NCBI RefSeq assembly: GCF_949987535.1
Contig: NC_080070.1
Span: forward strand, 13,521,770 to 13,585,769
Source: Balaenoptera acutorostrata
Taxonomy: Eukaryota; Chordata; Mammalia; Artiodactyla; Balaenopteridae
Direction of reading: 5' to 3'
DNA length: 64,000 nucleotides
Shown: in pieces, positions 51,166-63,770 of the stretch
Position numbering within the stretch: position 1 is the first letter of the stretch
Layout of the letters: each line of letters opens with the position of its first letter
Notes under the pieces: generated by a model
Database searches by the model: none
Seen by the model: only the letters and a program-made list of their open reading frames with translations
What the model was told of the DNA's origin: nothing
Translations under genes and position numbers: made by a program

Positions 51166-51639
51166 CACTTTGCTCTGCAGTCTCCTGGAGTCATTGACCA
51201 AGTGACATCTGTGACAACAGCCCTTTGTAAACTGTAAAGTACCACCACAAATACCAGTGATCATTTATGTTCCCTGGCAGGCTGCAAGGCAGAGGAACAA
51301 ACACAATGCACCCAGCGGGCGTTACTGGTATCATCTAATGTGTATTTAGCAGCCTCAGGGCACACTGGTCATTACAAACAATATGGGAAATCCAAGACAA
51401 ATAACTTCTCCCCCTCCCCGGCCCTTCCCCAAGTCTTTAAATTTGCAATTCAGGCAAATTTTGTTTTCTAATTTAGAAGTATGATAATGAAGGGCCTAAG
51501 AAGTGTGTGCTTGCCTCTGGCCACATATAAGCAGAGAGGTTTTCAAAAGGCCATGTGCATGGGGTGGCAGGAACAGGCAGTGTGACAGAAAAAAAAACAG
51601 GGTGCTTTGGAGTAGTAAGGACCATGGAATAGTGGGTGA

Positions 51640-51805
51640 GCACTGCCCTGGGCAACAGGAGATCTGGTCTTTGACCCCTGCTACTAGTTCTATTACTTTA
51701 GGTAAGTTCTATAATTGCAGGGTTCCTCTACTTTCTGAAATGGGGATAACAATACCTTTCCTGCCTGGAGGTCTGGGGGTAGACCAGATGATTCTGCTCT
51801 AGCAG
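51640..51805 (+). repeat. MIR fragment
   Basis: GAGATCTGGTCTTTGACCCCTGC, TTACTTTAGGTAAGTTC and TCTGAAATGGGGATAACAATACC. Confidence 0.65.
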
Positions 51806-51876
51806 CTGTGATACTCAGTCCCATTTTTGCAATATGCCAGCCTGTCTTTAGCTCAAGAGACGGAGCACAATTCAAA

Positions 51877-52187
51877 AATAATGGGTAGGGCTTCCCTGGT
51901 GGCGCAGTGGTTGAGAATCTGCCTGCCAATGCAGGGGACACGGGTTCGAGCCCTGGTCCGGGAAGATCCCACGTGCCGCGGAGCAACTGGGCCCGTGAGC
52001 CACAACTACTGAGCCTGCGCGTCTGGAGCCTGTGCTCCGCAACAAGAGAGGCCGCGACAGTAAGAGGCCCGCGCACCGCGATGAACAGTGGCCCCTGCTT
52101 GCCGCAACTAGAGAAAGCCCTCGCACAGAAATGAAGACCCAAAACAGCCCAAAATAAATAAATTAAAAAAAATAATAATAATGGGTA
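51877..52187 (+). mobile_element. CHR-type tRNA-derived SINE with 11-bp target duplications
   Basis: Body 51888-52176 (289 bp), flanked by AATAATGGGTA at 51877-51887 and 52177-52187. Head GGGCTTCCCTGGTGGCGCAG; B box GGGTTCGAGCCCTGG; one CCACAACTACTGAGCCTGCG unit; tail AAATAAATAAATT. It is the shortest complete CHR copy here and has the fewest internal repeat units. Confidence 0.94.
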
Positions 52188-52639
52188 CATTACTAAAACA
52201 CTAATACTACATCCTGGAGTCATTTTTGAGGAGTGCTGAATGATCATAAACCAAGCAGATAACATAAATCAAGGGAGGTTGTACGCCTCCCACAAGGCTG
52301 GGAGTCCCGGGCATGAGACACAGAGCCGCCTCCTCTGCGTGGTCCACCTTCCATCCCCGACTCTGGGTCTCTCCCTGGTAAGGGGATGCTCGCTAGTGAT
52401 CAGTAGTGAGTGAGTGGACTTGGATGGCCTCTCTTTCCCCTTATGCCTTCCTCTGTGGCTCTCCCGGCTTGTTTTTGGAGGCTTCCTGTGACCCAGGCTT
52501 CTTTGGCAGATGGTTAAATCTCATTCAAATAAAGATCTTGCCAAGAAAAGGGTCTCTGTAAGGAAACTAAAATTATATCATACCCTCCACTTAAAAACAA
52601 TTCATCAACAGAAATTCCCTCTTTGGGGTCAACTTATAC

Positions 52640-53040
52640 TCATTTATTCATTCATTGCATGTTTAGCAAGCAGTAGCTATGTTCAACAACACAACTGGGT
52701 CCCTGGCTTCAATGAAGGTACTTTCCAGGGAGAGAGACAAACGATTTCCATATACGCATACGTATCACACCATGACAGGTGGTGATAAATGCTATAAAGA
52801 AAAATAAAGTAGGTAACAGGGATGAAATGCAATGGGGCAGAAGTGGGGGAGTTGCTAATTAACAGAGGGAGGTTAGAAATGATCTTAATAAAGTGACACT
52901 TCAGCAGATACCTGAGGCAGTGAGGGAACAGACAGGTGGATATCTGAGGGAAAGGCATTCCAGGAAGAGGGAATAATAGGAGCAAAAGCACTAAGGCAGG
53001 AATCTGCTTAGCACATTTGAGGAACAACAGGGAGACTACA
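52640..53040. repeat. Possible old interspersed repeat, family not assigned
   Basis: GGTGGTGATAAATGCTATAAAGAAAAATAAAG, AGATACCTGAGGCAGTGAGGG and GGCATTCCAGGAAGAGGGAA follow a widely repeated old mammalian pattern (also hinted at 33860-34158), in pieces. Confidence 0.5.
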
Positions 53041-54199
53041 TATTCTACATAATCCTGTATGATATTTTTCTCTACCCAATTATTAGTGTAACACGCTGAC
53101 TTAGAGCCATGGGATAAATCCTAGTGATCGTCTTTGTACCAAGTACAAAGAAGTACTTGGTATAACCAGCTAAGTTCTCTTACTACTTAGGGAAAGAAAA
53201 GCAGTAGAATTGATAGGAATTGGTGACTAGTTAAACGTGAGAGATGAAGGAGATACATCACTGATGACCCCCAGGTCTCTGGCTTAGATAAGGGGGAAAA
53301 CGATGATGTCACTGACCCAGATACAGAGTAAAAGAAGAAGCAGAGAGTGTTGCGCCTCTGTTTGAATTTAGTTTTATTTTTATTCATTTTTTGGAGGGGG
53401 ATGGGAGAAAGAATGTGAAGGGCAGGTCTTGTAGGAGAAGAGAGGATGCTAAGGTCAGTTTGTTAAGCATTTAACAGACATCTATCCGGAGATGTCGCTT
53501 ATAGCACTTCTCGTAAAAGTGAGAAGAGACAAAGGCCAAGGACAGCATTTGAACATCCATATTTAAGGGATGAGAAGAGGAAGAGAAGAAGAATGAGAAT
53601 GGATGCCTCATGAGGGCCATCACGGGAGGGAAAGGAAGAAAGGTTTCAATGATGGCTAATGATGCTGAGATCAAACAAGACCTAACATCAGAAAACAGTC
53701 AGCAAAGGCTTGCCGGGCACTGATTGCGTGCGAGGCATTGTGCCAGCCACAGGGAACACTGCAATTCATAAGACTGGCATGGTCTCTTCCACACAGAGCT
53801 TACTAGATTCACAAGTAGGAGGTCCTTGTGAACTTGGCTTCATGGGCTCCTTGAGTGGAAGTCGACCTCATTGAGTTACTGGGAATGAATAGGAGGTAAG
53901 GAAATAAAAGTCACTCTGACACTCTGCTTTCAAGTAGCCTGACTCTAGTGAAGAGGAGGGAAACGGAGAGACACTTAGGATGGAACGTGGAGTGACGGGG
54001 ACTTTTCTTTTCCTAAAGTCTTTAAGACTTGCATGTATTTCTATGCAGAGGAGAAAGAATTAGCAGAGAGGATGAACCCAAAGATATCAGAGGCAACACC
54101 CTTTCACATGCTCTGAGTCTTATCCAGATCAAAAGAGCAGACCCGCACCCAAATGCAGCCAAGTCCCTGGTTCCACTTGACAAACGAGGGCAGCAGAGC

Positions 54200-54420
54200 C
54201 TGGTGATGAGAAACACTGAGCCTGGGGGTCAGACTATCTGGGCTTGAATTCCAGCTCTACCACTTACTACGAGCCATGTAACCTTCACGGCTCTGTGCCT
54301 CAGTTTCCCCGTCTGCAAGCAGGGATAATAACAGTTATCCTCAAAGATTCTTATGAGGATTATATTTTTATATCACTTAGAGGCTGGCCCAAAGTAAGTG
54401 CTATGCAAGTGCTGGGAAAG
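54200..54420 (+). repeat. MIR, near full length
   Basis: TTGAATTCCAGCTCTACCACTTACTACG, TGTGCCTCAGTTTCCCCGTCTG, GGGATAATAACAGTTATCC and AGTAAGTGCTATGCAAGTG, in pieces and in order. Confidence 0.9.
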
Positions 54421-56560
54421 TAAAGTCTAGAAACAGACACACAAGGTACACATACGAAGCTTGGTAGATGGGAGGAGGGTTAGAAAGTGGGTGAGTACAC
54501 AGGTGAGTATATAGCTTTCCTCTTCCAAAGCCGTGTAGCGCTCAGCTCAGAACCCCCTCTTCTCTGAAACTCTCCTGGGGAGTTCTACCCAGAATGACGC
54601 ATTCTGTAGGAAGGACCCAGCATGGAGCATACCTGTGGGCCGACCTCTTACTTGGGGCACATTCATCCATTCACTGACTCATTCATTTGTTCATCACCCA
54701 CAGAGCTCCATCCCTCGTCCAGGTATTGTTCTACAAAGATGGGTAAGACACTAGCCCTTCCCTCGAGAAGGCTGCTGGTCCAGAAAGCCTTGGGTCTTCT
54801 CTCCTGCTGTCTGCCATGTCTGGTGTGGTCATTCAATCGCTTAGAAACTGGGACAGCATCATTTCTTCTCTGTGTCTCTCACAGCATCTAATACACAGTA
54901 GGAGCTCCAAAACCCCACAGGATGAAGGAATGAACGTCTGTTCCATTCTGTAGGCACCCAAATGAGTAGGAGCCCACCCTGTCTCCCAGAAGATGAGTTA
55001 TCAAGGGAGAAAGGAGCTGACGCTTCTACGTCCCTTACTACGTGTCATGCACTGTTGACAGTACACCACTCATTTAGAGCCAGTGGGTGAGAAAAAGCCT
55101 TTCCTACTCCTTTTGTTGAAAACTGATGCTTAATGGCTTCATTTTTATGTTTTCAAATGTTTTCCATTATGTATGGTTTGCTTTCTATGCTTGAAGTGTC
55201 TCACGTGACTGGAAACATTTTTCATGCTTCACGTGTAGTCAGTCGCTTTGGGATTTTGCCAGTGTTTGGCTGTTGGGTCTTTTGTTACGTAAATGCTTGT
55301 TATGTACTTTGGTTCTGCAAGAGACCAGCAAGCCCACCCCTCTGGCCCCGTGTACACACTCTCTCCCTCTGCCCTTGACGTTATCTTTGTTCTGTGGCAG
55401 CCTATCAAAGCCCGTTCCAGCAAGGTGCCTATTAATAAGGCCAGGGTCATCGGCAGATGAGTGAAAACCCAGAACCAAACAGGAATCATTGGGCAAAAAC
55501 ATTTTTTTCCTGTTCTTCCAGGGGAACTAGTGTGTTTGATTTACCTCCAAGTTAGAAAAAATAAATAAATAAATGGATGGTGGATTTTTTTTTTTTTAAT
55601 CATGATGGATAAAATATTGAAGGCAAGATGTTTATATATTGGTAGCCCATCTTTGCTACCCCTCCAATGACTTCTAAAGGAACAACAGCCAAGTTGTGTA
55701 GCCTACGCTAGCTCATCAGGTCTTTACACGTCCTGTGTCCCCCCGCCCAGCAGCACAAAGCAATTCTCAAGTTCAAGATTCATTTTTGGCCTCCTGGGGA
55801 CACTGTCCTTGGCACTGGAAAAGGGAAAAAAGAGTCAGGGGCTTCTGGGCTTGTAGCATTTGGATGCAGGGGTGGGGGGAACATTCCCCTGAACTGGAAC
55901 TCATGGGTCTGTGGGTAGAATGAACTCTACTGGCAGAGTCACCTAGATGTTCTTGGGCAGGTTAAAAACAAAGAACTCATTGTCTTACCTGCAAGAGAGA
56001 ACACAGGGCAAGAAGATGTAAGGTTTTAGAATAGGAAGGAGGTTGAAACCTGGCTCCTGCAGGCTCTGGGACCTTATGACCCACCAAAGAATTTAAAGAG
56101 AATATTCCTCTTTATTGCAAAGTTAGAGTTTATCTGAATTTATATTAAACTGTACTTAGGCTGCATTCCAATATATTTGTAAACTGCCTAAATGAGAACT
56201 AAATGTCTGATATCTATTAATGCTACCTGAAGGTGCAGACCTTACCCCTGGGCTTTCTGGACACCTCGTCAAGGGTGGTCTGCCTGTACTTCTAATGCTG
56301 AACCTCTAACCCCCAATTCCTCATCTTCACTGTCAAAGGGCTCCTCCTCTACCGATGCCAATGGCATCACCAACCTCATAACCTTCTGTCCCCCACACTC
56401 CAGCAGCATTCTGAATCTCCTTTTTTGCCACCTTCATTTCTGACCAGTTGCCAAGTTCCCCGGATTTCGCTTCCATGATAATTAACCCACGTGATTCCCC
56501 TCCCTCCTGACTCTGTCTGGCCTGGCCCACCTCACCCCACCCCTGATGCAGTCAAAGGAG
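54421..56560. other. Intronic sequence without recognised element
   Basis: No gene seen. There is an (AAAT)n and T-run patch at 55557-55601. Part of 54660-54910 (GCATCTAATACACAGTAGGAGC) may be an L2/MIR end. Confidence 0.4.
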
Positions 56561-56564
56561 CCTG

Positions 56565-56715
56565 CACTTCGTTATTAGGGTTAACTACTGGCTCCGTAAC
56601 TTCCGGCCCCACGACCTTCAGCAAGTCTCAGCTTCCCCATCTCTAAGGACAGGAGATAAAATGAGAGAATTTACATGAAATGCATGTACAGCATCGGCAT
56701 CTAGTAGGAGCCCAG
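56565..56715 (+). repeat. MIR fragment
   Basis: CTACTGGCTCCGTAACTTCC, CAGCTTCCCCATCTCTAAGG and ATGAGAGAATTTACATGAAATGC. Confidence 0.55.
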
Positions 56716-56744
56716 GGAACAGCAGTTCCTTTCCTACTTGCTGA

Positions 56745-57150
56745 TCTGCTCCCCAGGGTCCTTCCTCCCAGGATTTCTCTGCTCCAATCCATTTCATGCT
56801 CTGCTGCCAGATTAATTCTTCAAACGCAAAACTCACTTTCTCACCTCCGTGCTCAAAACCTTGAATTGCTCCCCACTGTCTCTCGGAGTAAAGTCCACAC
56901 CGAGGGCCTAGTTTTATGCCCTTCATATCTGACCCTCACTACCAGCAAAATCACTTTTGTGTCTTCTCTCCTTCACACGGTCTGTGCTGTGGTCACCTGG
57001 ACAGCTGACGCATCTCTGAGATTGCTCTCTGCTCTCCTAGCCTCCTTCCTTTCCTCATGCTGGAGAGAAGGCATCTGCTCCGTGTCTATGTGTCCAATTC
57101 TGACCCATCCAGCTCAGCTCAACCCTTGGGAAAGTCTTCCTGATACTTGA
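56745..57150 (+). repeat. L2 fragment
   Basis: CAAAACCTTGAATTGCTCCCCACTG, CGGAGTAAAGTCCACACC and CCTTCATATCTGACCCTCACTACC follow L2 ORF2/3' UTR order ('...ctccccattgccctcaggataaagtc'). Confidence 0.65.
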
Positions 57151-57499
57151 TTCGTGGCAAAAACCAAAATAAATAATAACACACACGTAACTTACCCAAC
57201 TTTTAGCGCTCTGCAGGGATCATTTAATTGTCAAAGTTAAATAATGTTTATGTTAAGGAGATGCCATTACTAAGTATATAAATATAAATTTACAGTAGCT
57301 TAGTGTATTTGTGGGTGTGGGGGGATAGACAGAGATAAAAGCTAGACACTAGCTTTCCGTACAGAGATTTCCAATTTTCTAGATAGTAAATTAGTTTGAG
57401 AAATAAAAGCCATTTTCAGATATTCTCTAGTGAAGTATTATTAATTTCCAAATGTTATAAGCTGACCAAGCATATCCTTCTATGTAAGAAGTGTCGCAG

Positions 57500-57915
57500 A
57501 CATTAAAAACCCAGCTGTGAAAACTGAAAACAACTTAAACTATTCCAATAATTGGGACATAGTTAAATAAATTATGGTATGCTCACATTAGGGGCTATTA
57601 TACAGCCATAAAAATGATGTTTTTCAAGAAATTAAATGATGTTGAAAAATGCAAGATATGAAATTGTATATTCTGTCTGCTCCTGGACATATAATAATGA
57701 CGAATATAATCGCAAATGATAATAATAATAAGCAAGAAAAAAAGACCAAAAGAAAATATACCAAAAGGTTAATTGTGCGGGAAGAAGATTACAGTTGTTT
57801 TTTATATTCTTTATCCTTTTCTGTGGTTTCCAAATTCTCAATAAGCATGTGTTGCTTTTACACTCAGAGAGGAAAATATTCAAAGCGTGATTCAAAAACA
57901 AATACAGCAACAAAA
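57500..57915 (+). repeat. Old L1M/HAL1-type fragment
   Basis: TTCCAATAATTGGGACATAGTTAAATAAATTATGG and ATACAGCCATAAAAATGATGTT are typical of old L1 3' regions, in pieces. Confidence 0.65.
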
Positions 57916-57917
57916 AA

Positions 57918-57969
57918 ATGTCCTTGGGCTTAGATGAGGCAATATGTCCTTGGGCTTAGACGAGGCAAT
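57918..57969 (+). repeat. Tandem 26-bp duplication
   Basis: ATGTCCTTGGGCTTAGA(T/C)GAGGCAAT occurs at 57918-57943 and 57944-57969 with one difference. Confidence 0.95.
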
Positions 57970-58780
57970 ATAAGGACAGAGGAAGTTCAAGCGGCTCTTT
58001 CAGCATCCTCTAGCCAGAAGCTGTCTCCCCTTGGAGGCATTTGGTTTCCACAGCCTAATCACAAAGGTTTCCTCATCAATAGCCTCTGAACCAAATACTG
58101 TGACCAGCTGCACACTAAATACTCTCAGTGACTTTCCCTACAGGTAAGACGACCCAAGAATGCCAGGCAAAGGAGCCAAGGTCTTGCAAAAGAACAGACC
58201 TTTTTTTTTTTTTTTTTGCTGTAACACCTCTGTCCGTGATTGATGATGCATACTGGTGGAAGTCATTATTTTATTTATTGAGTTTTTCAGATTCTTAAGA
58301 CGATTATGCATCTGTGCACTAAGCAATCTCTCTGTAGGTCTCTTTCAAGGATCAGAACACGCACAGGAATCTCTGAAAGAAGCGCCAGTGAGACTTGAAA
58401 TGATTACAGATTGATGGACACGTGCTGTGACTGGGGCGGGAAAAACACAGTGATATGAAATCAGTTTTCTACAGACAAGTAGAAATAAGCCCTGAGGAAT
58501 GTATCAGCTGTAAAATCCTGAATGTCAGACAGAGGACGGGCCAGCAGACAAGTGCTTTGAACTTGGCACCATGCTTGGCACACAGAAAGTACTCCAGCAA
58601 TATTCTTGGTTGACCCACTGACAATTTTTCTAACGTGAAAGATCACCATGACATGGCAGTAGAGTGCTACCATCTGTGCTTCTTTGTGACATTATGAAGC
58701 TGAGTGTTCTTCCAAAGATCTAAAGAGAGCAAAAGAGTTTACCAATTACAGTGATGCTTTTTCATTAAGAGTGGAAATGT
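57970..58780. other. Intronic sequence without recognised element
   Basis: Contains a 17-base T run (58201-58217). Nothing else classifiable. Confidence 0.45.
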
Positions 58781-58784
58781 TGAA

Positions 58785-58970
58785 TCTTGAGACTCAGAGC
58801 CTGGAGTCAGATTGCCTGGGTTTAAGCATTGGCTCTTGCCAGCCATGAGACTTTGGGCATCTCTCCGCCTCAGTTTCCCACCTGTAAAATGGGGCTAATA
58901 ACGGTGTCTCCTTTAGAATCTGAGGGTTAGGGGGGATCATGCATGACACATATTAGATGTTCCGCGAAAG
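58785..58970 (+). repeat. MIR, near full length
   Basis: GAGCCTGGAGTCAGATTGCC, TGGGTTTAAGCATTGGCTC, CCGCCTCAGTTTCCCACCTGTAAAATGGGGC (in pieces) and GACACATATTAGATGTTC. Confidence 0.9.
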
Positions 58971-59454
58971 GGAGCTATCTGGGGCACTGGACACTGGCTG
59001 AGCTTGACTCCGAGTTCCACTGAACACTCCACGTTGCTGGCAAAGCGGTTCCTTTCTACTCCCTCATCTGAATCTGTCCAAATACTCTTTTGCAAATGGC
59101 TTAGATAAAGTAAAACCCAACATGTTTCAGAAGCTAAATGCAGAAGTTAAATGAAAGTTTTTTTGTCAATAAACAGCATGAATCTTGTTGTCAACCAACT
59201 CACGCTGCTGCAAATCTCTTGGGCTCATGATTCAAAAGCAGAAATATAAGAGAAGATCCAGCTGCTTCTGCACTGGCCTTGATTCGAAAGGCTAGGGCAC
59301 ATTTAGAGCAGCAGAATTTAGAGCAGAATTGTTGGACAATTTCTATTTGAATGAGGTTGATTCAGAGCATCCAAACGTTGGTCAGATTTGATACCTAGTC
59401 TCTGCCTTCCCCCCTCTCATCCTTAGGGTCTGACACCATGCCTTGCTTCATAAT

Positions 59455-59600
59455 ACGGAGAGCATATTTCTGGCACTTGCCATGTACTGAATAAAAGCAC
59501 TGTCCTAAAAACTGTGCATTTATTAAGTCATTTAATTGTCATAACAACCTGATGCTTTGGAGATGACTCAGAGGAACACCCTGCCCAATGGGGGGGTCAC
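59455..59600 (-). repeat. MIR, reverse orientation
   Basis: ACTGTGCATTTATTAAGTCATTTAATTGTCATAACAACCTGATG in pieces, then a degenerate remainder. Confidence 0.65.
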
Positions 59601-59990
59601 TTCTTACTGAAAAAAATGACAAGCTGGCTCAAACAGATCCTCTTCGGAGATACAGGGATGTGAGGGGCATACAGAAAGGACAGGTCACTCAAGCTCAGCC
59701 TGAAATCCAAAACCGTGGAGTCACTGTTGCCATAGAGCCCAGCTTTGGAAGCGCTGGGACCCAGGGAAGGGGTGGAGCTAAGGACATGGTTTCCCCTGCC
59801 AGCTCCCCCCACTTCATTTCCTTGTATCTCTGCAACACAAGCCTGTCAGCAAAGACAACCTGGGCTTGCCTCTCTGCTGCGACGTGAAGGAGACTCACCA
59901 ATAAAATCCACAAAAGCCAAGAGCCGCTAGATTCCGAAAGTTCAGCAGCTTGTTGAGCTACGTGTAAGAAAAAGGTCGACCGTTTTACAT

Positions 59991-60377
59991 TAAATTCAAT
60001 TAGAGGGGCTTCCCTGGTGGCGCAGTGGTTAAGAATCCGCCTGCCAATGCGGGGAACACGGGTTTGAGCCCTGATCCGGGAAGATCCCACATACTGCGGA
60101 GCAACTAAGCCCGCAAGCCACAACTACTGAAGCCTGCGCTCCACAACTACTGAAGCCTGCGCTCCACAACTACTGAAGCCCACACGCCTAGAGCCCGTGC
60201 TCCGCAACAAGAGAAGCCACCGCAATGAGAAGCCCGCGCACCGCGACGAAGAGTAGCCCCCGCTCGCCGCAACTAGAGAAAGCCCGCGCGCAGCAACGAA
60301 GACCCAACGCAGCCAAAGATAAATAAATAAATAAATTAATTAATTTTAAAAAGTTATTAAAAAATAAATTCAATTAG
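59991..60377 (+). mobile_element. CHR-type tRNA-derived SINE with 13-bp target duplications
   Basis: Body 60004-60364 (361 bp), flanked by TAAATTCAATTAG at 59991-60003 and 60365-60377. Head GGGCTTCCCTGGTGGCGCAG; B-box region GGGTTTGAGCCCTGATCC. The middle has three tandem CCACAACTACTGAAGCC units (25-bp period, 60118-60183). Tail AAATAAATAAATAAATTAAT. The exact 13-bp duplication and clean internal repeats suggest it is one of the younger insertions here. Confidence 0.95.
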
Positions 60378-60639
60378 TGAGTTTGCACTGATTGTTTCCT
60401 TCAGTGCTGAGCACTGTGCCTCCCACAAAGGCTTCATAAATGCGCTGAATACATGGATAAGTTGTCTGAGTTATACTTTTCAATTGAATACACAAAACAT
60501 GATAATTTTATGAAGAACCCAAATTATACATAATACATTTTTATGTCCCAAAGCTAAGAAAGTGTCTTTGAATCAATAAATGGGGCTTTCAAAAAAGTTA
60601 TTTTTAAATTTTTGTTTTCCCACAAATGTTCATTTTGTG

Positions 60640-61115
60640 CTTTAAAAATGTTTTCATGGTGGTTCCCTCCCCCCACCTCTTAAAATTGTGTTGATACATA
60701 AAGTTTACCATGTAAACTGTTTTTAAGTGTATAGTTTGGTGAGATTAAGTACATTCACATTGTTGTGCAACCGTCACCACCATCCATCTCCAGAACTTTT
60801 TCATCCTCCCAACTGAAACTCTGCACTTGGTAAACACTAACTCCCTGTTCTGCCCTCCCCCCTCCCCCTGGCAACCACCTTCTACTTTCTGCCTCTATGA
60901 ATTTGATGACCCCAGGAAACTCATATATGTGGCATCATACAATATCTGTCTTCTTGTGTCTGGCTTATTTCACTTAGCATAATGTTTTCAAGGTCCAGCC
61001 ATGTTGTAGCATGCATGAGGGTTTCATGCCTTTTTTAAAGAATTGTGGCAGAATATACATAATATAAACTTTACCTTCGTGACCATTTTTAAGGATCCAG
61101 TTCAGGGGTCATGGT
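60640..61115 (-). repeat. Old L1 fragment, reverse orientation
   Basis: GTGCAACCGTCACCACCATCCATCTCCAGAAC, CCCTGGCAACCACCTTCTACTTTCTG, CTTATTTCACTTAGCATAATG and CCAGCCATGTTGTAGCATG, in pieces: a familiar L1 segment read on the reverse strand. Confidence 0.75.
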
Positions 61116-62205
61116 GGTTCATTTTTAATACGATAGGTGTAGCAAAAGTGACAACAGACTGCACAGTACAGCCCTCCTCACTTTTCAAATTTCTTTCAGA
61201 GCTGGTATCAGAAAAGAGCTCGGGAGGTCTGGATTAGAACCTGGCTCTGCTGAGAACTTCACAAGTCGCCCATCTCCTGAACCGGCTATTTCTAGGTCTC
61301 TGGTGATGGTCCCAGGCCAGAGTTGTTGGGGGGATTATTACAACCCATTACTAGCTCTGGTTTACATTCATAAAAGAGAAAAATGCCCAAGGATACAGTC
61401 TCAAGGGAAGTACGAGAGTGATAACAAACAGAGTTGGAGACCTGACTTGTGAACGCATCTGTTAAGGGGGTTCCACCTGGGGGAATTTGCTGCATGTGCG
61501 ACAGCAAAGCAGCGCTACTAGGGGCTGTCAGCTGAGGCTCAGAGAAAGGCTCATTACACAGACCATGCGCCTGGCTGAAGACTGGGAAGGCATGCCAAGT
61601 CCAACAAAGTGCTCAGAATAGAAATGTAAGTCCCTTTTGACACCGGGGAGAAATCAGGAAATTTTCCGGAAAGTAGGTGACGGGGATGTTGGTGTTAGAA
61701 GGAAGCAGCGGAACAAGACGCCTAAGACGGGTGGGTGTGGAGCAGCAGGAGGCCCGCGCTCCTGGCTGCAGGGCCCAGGACGGACAAAGGGATGGCCCCA
61801 AGGCACACAGGTCCCCAGGGCTCAGAAGAGGAGAGAGCCCACACCCAAACCCCAAGCGAGAAAAGGCGAGTGTGAAAGGAGCCGAGAGCTTGAATCCCAC
61901 GTTGTGTTAATTAACAGAGCTATGATTTGCCAATGAGCGCCCAGCAGGGGCGATCATCTGCCTGATAGAGAAGGCCTGCTTTCCTGATGGATTCTCAAGT
62001 GCACGAGCCATGAAATTACTTCTAAAACAAATAAAAAGACAAAGACAGTCAAAGAGGACCAGCACTTACATTTGTGTACTGGGGAGACTTCTGTTCTCTT
62101 TCTTGAAGGAAACAGGCTAATTACAGAGACCAGAGATGAAACAGAAATATCCAACCTTATCATCTCTCCTAGGAAAGCAGAAAATACTAACTCAAATAAA
62201 TTAAT
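61116..62205. other. Intronic sequence without recognised element
   Basis: Nothing classifiable by eye. Confidence 0.45.
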
Positions 62206-62209
62206 AAAA

Positions 62210-62365
62210 ATACCAAACCCATGCGGGGCACATTTTACTTAAACAGTATCCCATATAACCCTCACAAAAATCCACCATCCTCATTTCACAGATGTGGAAA
62301 CAGCCGCGCAGAGAGGTTAAGTAAATAAATAACTTGCCCAAGGTCACACAACAAAATGGAATCAA
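62210..62365 (-). repeat. MIR, reverse orientation
   Basis: CATATAACCCTCACAAAAATCCACC, TCATTTCACAGATGTGGAAAC, GAGAGGTTAAGTAAATAAATAACTTGCCC and AAGGTCACACAACA, in pieces. Confidence 0.8.
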
Positions 62366-62599
62366 AACAAACGTTTCATCTTCCTTCCCGAGACACTCAA
62401 TAGCTATCTTATAATGTTTTTTTAAAAACGGCCTAAAAAGGAGTTAGCGAGGGTCCCCAATAAAATGCAGCTGAGAAGAGTCTCTTGCCCCTCTTCTCTG
62501 TAGTGGCTTTGCCCCCATCTCTCACAGGCTTTCCGTCATCGCTCTTGGCAGTGTTACGTGGTGGCCCAATTCCCGCTTGGGAGTCTCTGCAGCCTTCTC

Positions 62600-63205
62600 C
62601 AGTGCACGTCGCATCTTACCATCCCATAGCTGAAAGTTCTTCAGTGGCTCCCACTGCCTTCAGAATGAAATCCCAGCTCTTCCACATGCCACACAAGGCC
62701 TCTTGGGGTCTGGCTCCTGCCTGGCTCTCCAGCCTCGTCTCCTCCATTCCTGGCCCCAACCCCAGCCTCTGTAGCGCATGAGTGAACCTTTCATGCTGAT
62801 GAACAGGGAACCCCCAACTCGTCCTGGGCTCTCCGGCTTCCTGCTCTCCTAACCCTGGGCCTTTCCCCCTGCTGCTCCTTGGGTGTAAGATCGCTTCCTC
62901 CTTCTGCCTGGTCCCCCTCCTGGACCTTCAGAGTCCGCCCAGGCCTCCTCCTCCACCAAGCTTCCTGTGCCCAGCCAGACTGAGCTGGCTTCTTTTCTCT
63001 GCTCCGTGCACCTCCCATCCTGACCCCTGTGTGAGCTCTTCCCACACTGCATTTCGGTGGTATCTTTCCTCACCACCCCCTCTCCCCCATGAGACTCATT
63101 CATTCATTCATTTATTCATCCACTCATCCACTCACACACGTAAGCTCCATTGAGGGAAGGAACTACAACCGCCTCTGGTTTAAGCACTGCGTCTCCAGCC
63201 TTGAG
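62600..63205 (+). repeat. L2 3' portion with internal (ATTC)n
   Basis: CAGTGGCTCCCACTGCCTTCAG, AATGAAATCCCAGCTCTTCC and CATGCCACACAAGGCCT open it. It continues as C/T-rich sequence to (CATT)n at 63095-63115, then GTAAGCTCCATTGAGGGAAGG. Confidence 0.75.
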
Positions 63206-63209
63206 TAGA

Positions 63210-63352
63210 GTGGTTCTCTAAGTGTGGTCCCGGGTAGCAGGCTTGTCAGCCTGGGAACTTGTTAGAAATGCAAAGTCTCAGGTCCCACCACAGACCCACT
63301 GAATGGAGTCTCTGTTTTAATAAGCCATCCAGTTTGGGAACCACTGCTCTAA
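63210..63352. repeat. MER5A-like hAT element
   Basis: GTGGTTCTCTAAGTGTGGTCCCGGG, GGGAACTTGTTAGAAATGC, AGGTCCCACCACAGACCCACTGAATGG and TTGGGAACCACTGCTCT: both ends of MER5A with terminal inverted-repeat character, in pieces. Confidence 0.85.
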
Positions 63353-63634
63353 TTCAACTCCTGGCATACCGTACTCAATAAATGCGGACTGAATGGATAC
63401 ACAGCCGTCACTAGAAACCAGCTATCCCGGAGCCTCTGGTGGCCTCAGGGTTGCTCCATCCTCCCCTGGGGAGGGGATGAGACTTCCTTTGTTAGCTTCC
63501 CTGTCTTGCCCAGTGATTCTGGGATCACCGTATTTTCAATCCTGTTCTAGCACTGGTACAGCTGACAACTAGAGAGGAGACTGGAACAAATCGAATCAAT
63601 CTTCAGGTCATGTAGCCTTTTGGAAATATAGTGA

Positions 63635-63770
63635 AACTCGGGGACCAGGCCAGCTCTGGCTCTTACTGGGTAACACGTGTCCTCTCTGGTCCTCCCGTCT
63701 TTTTCTGAAAAGGAAACCTGCCTACCTCATGGGATTGGCATAAACGTCAGGTAAGAGAATCTTTGTGCAT
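63635..63770 (+). repeat. Possible MIR fragment
   Basis: AGCTCTGGCTCTTACTGGGTAAC, CTGAAAAGGAAACCTGCCTACCTCATGGGATTGGC, in pieces. Weak. Confidence 0.4.
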
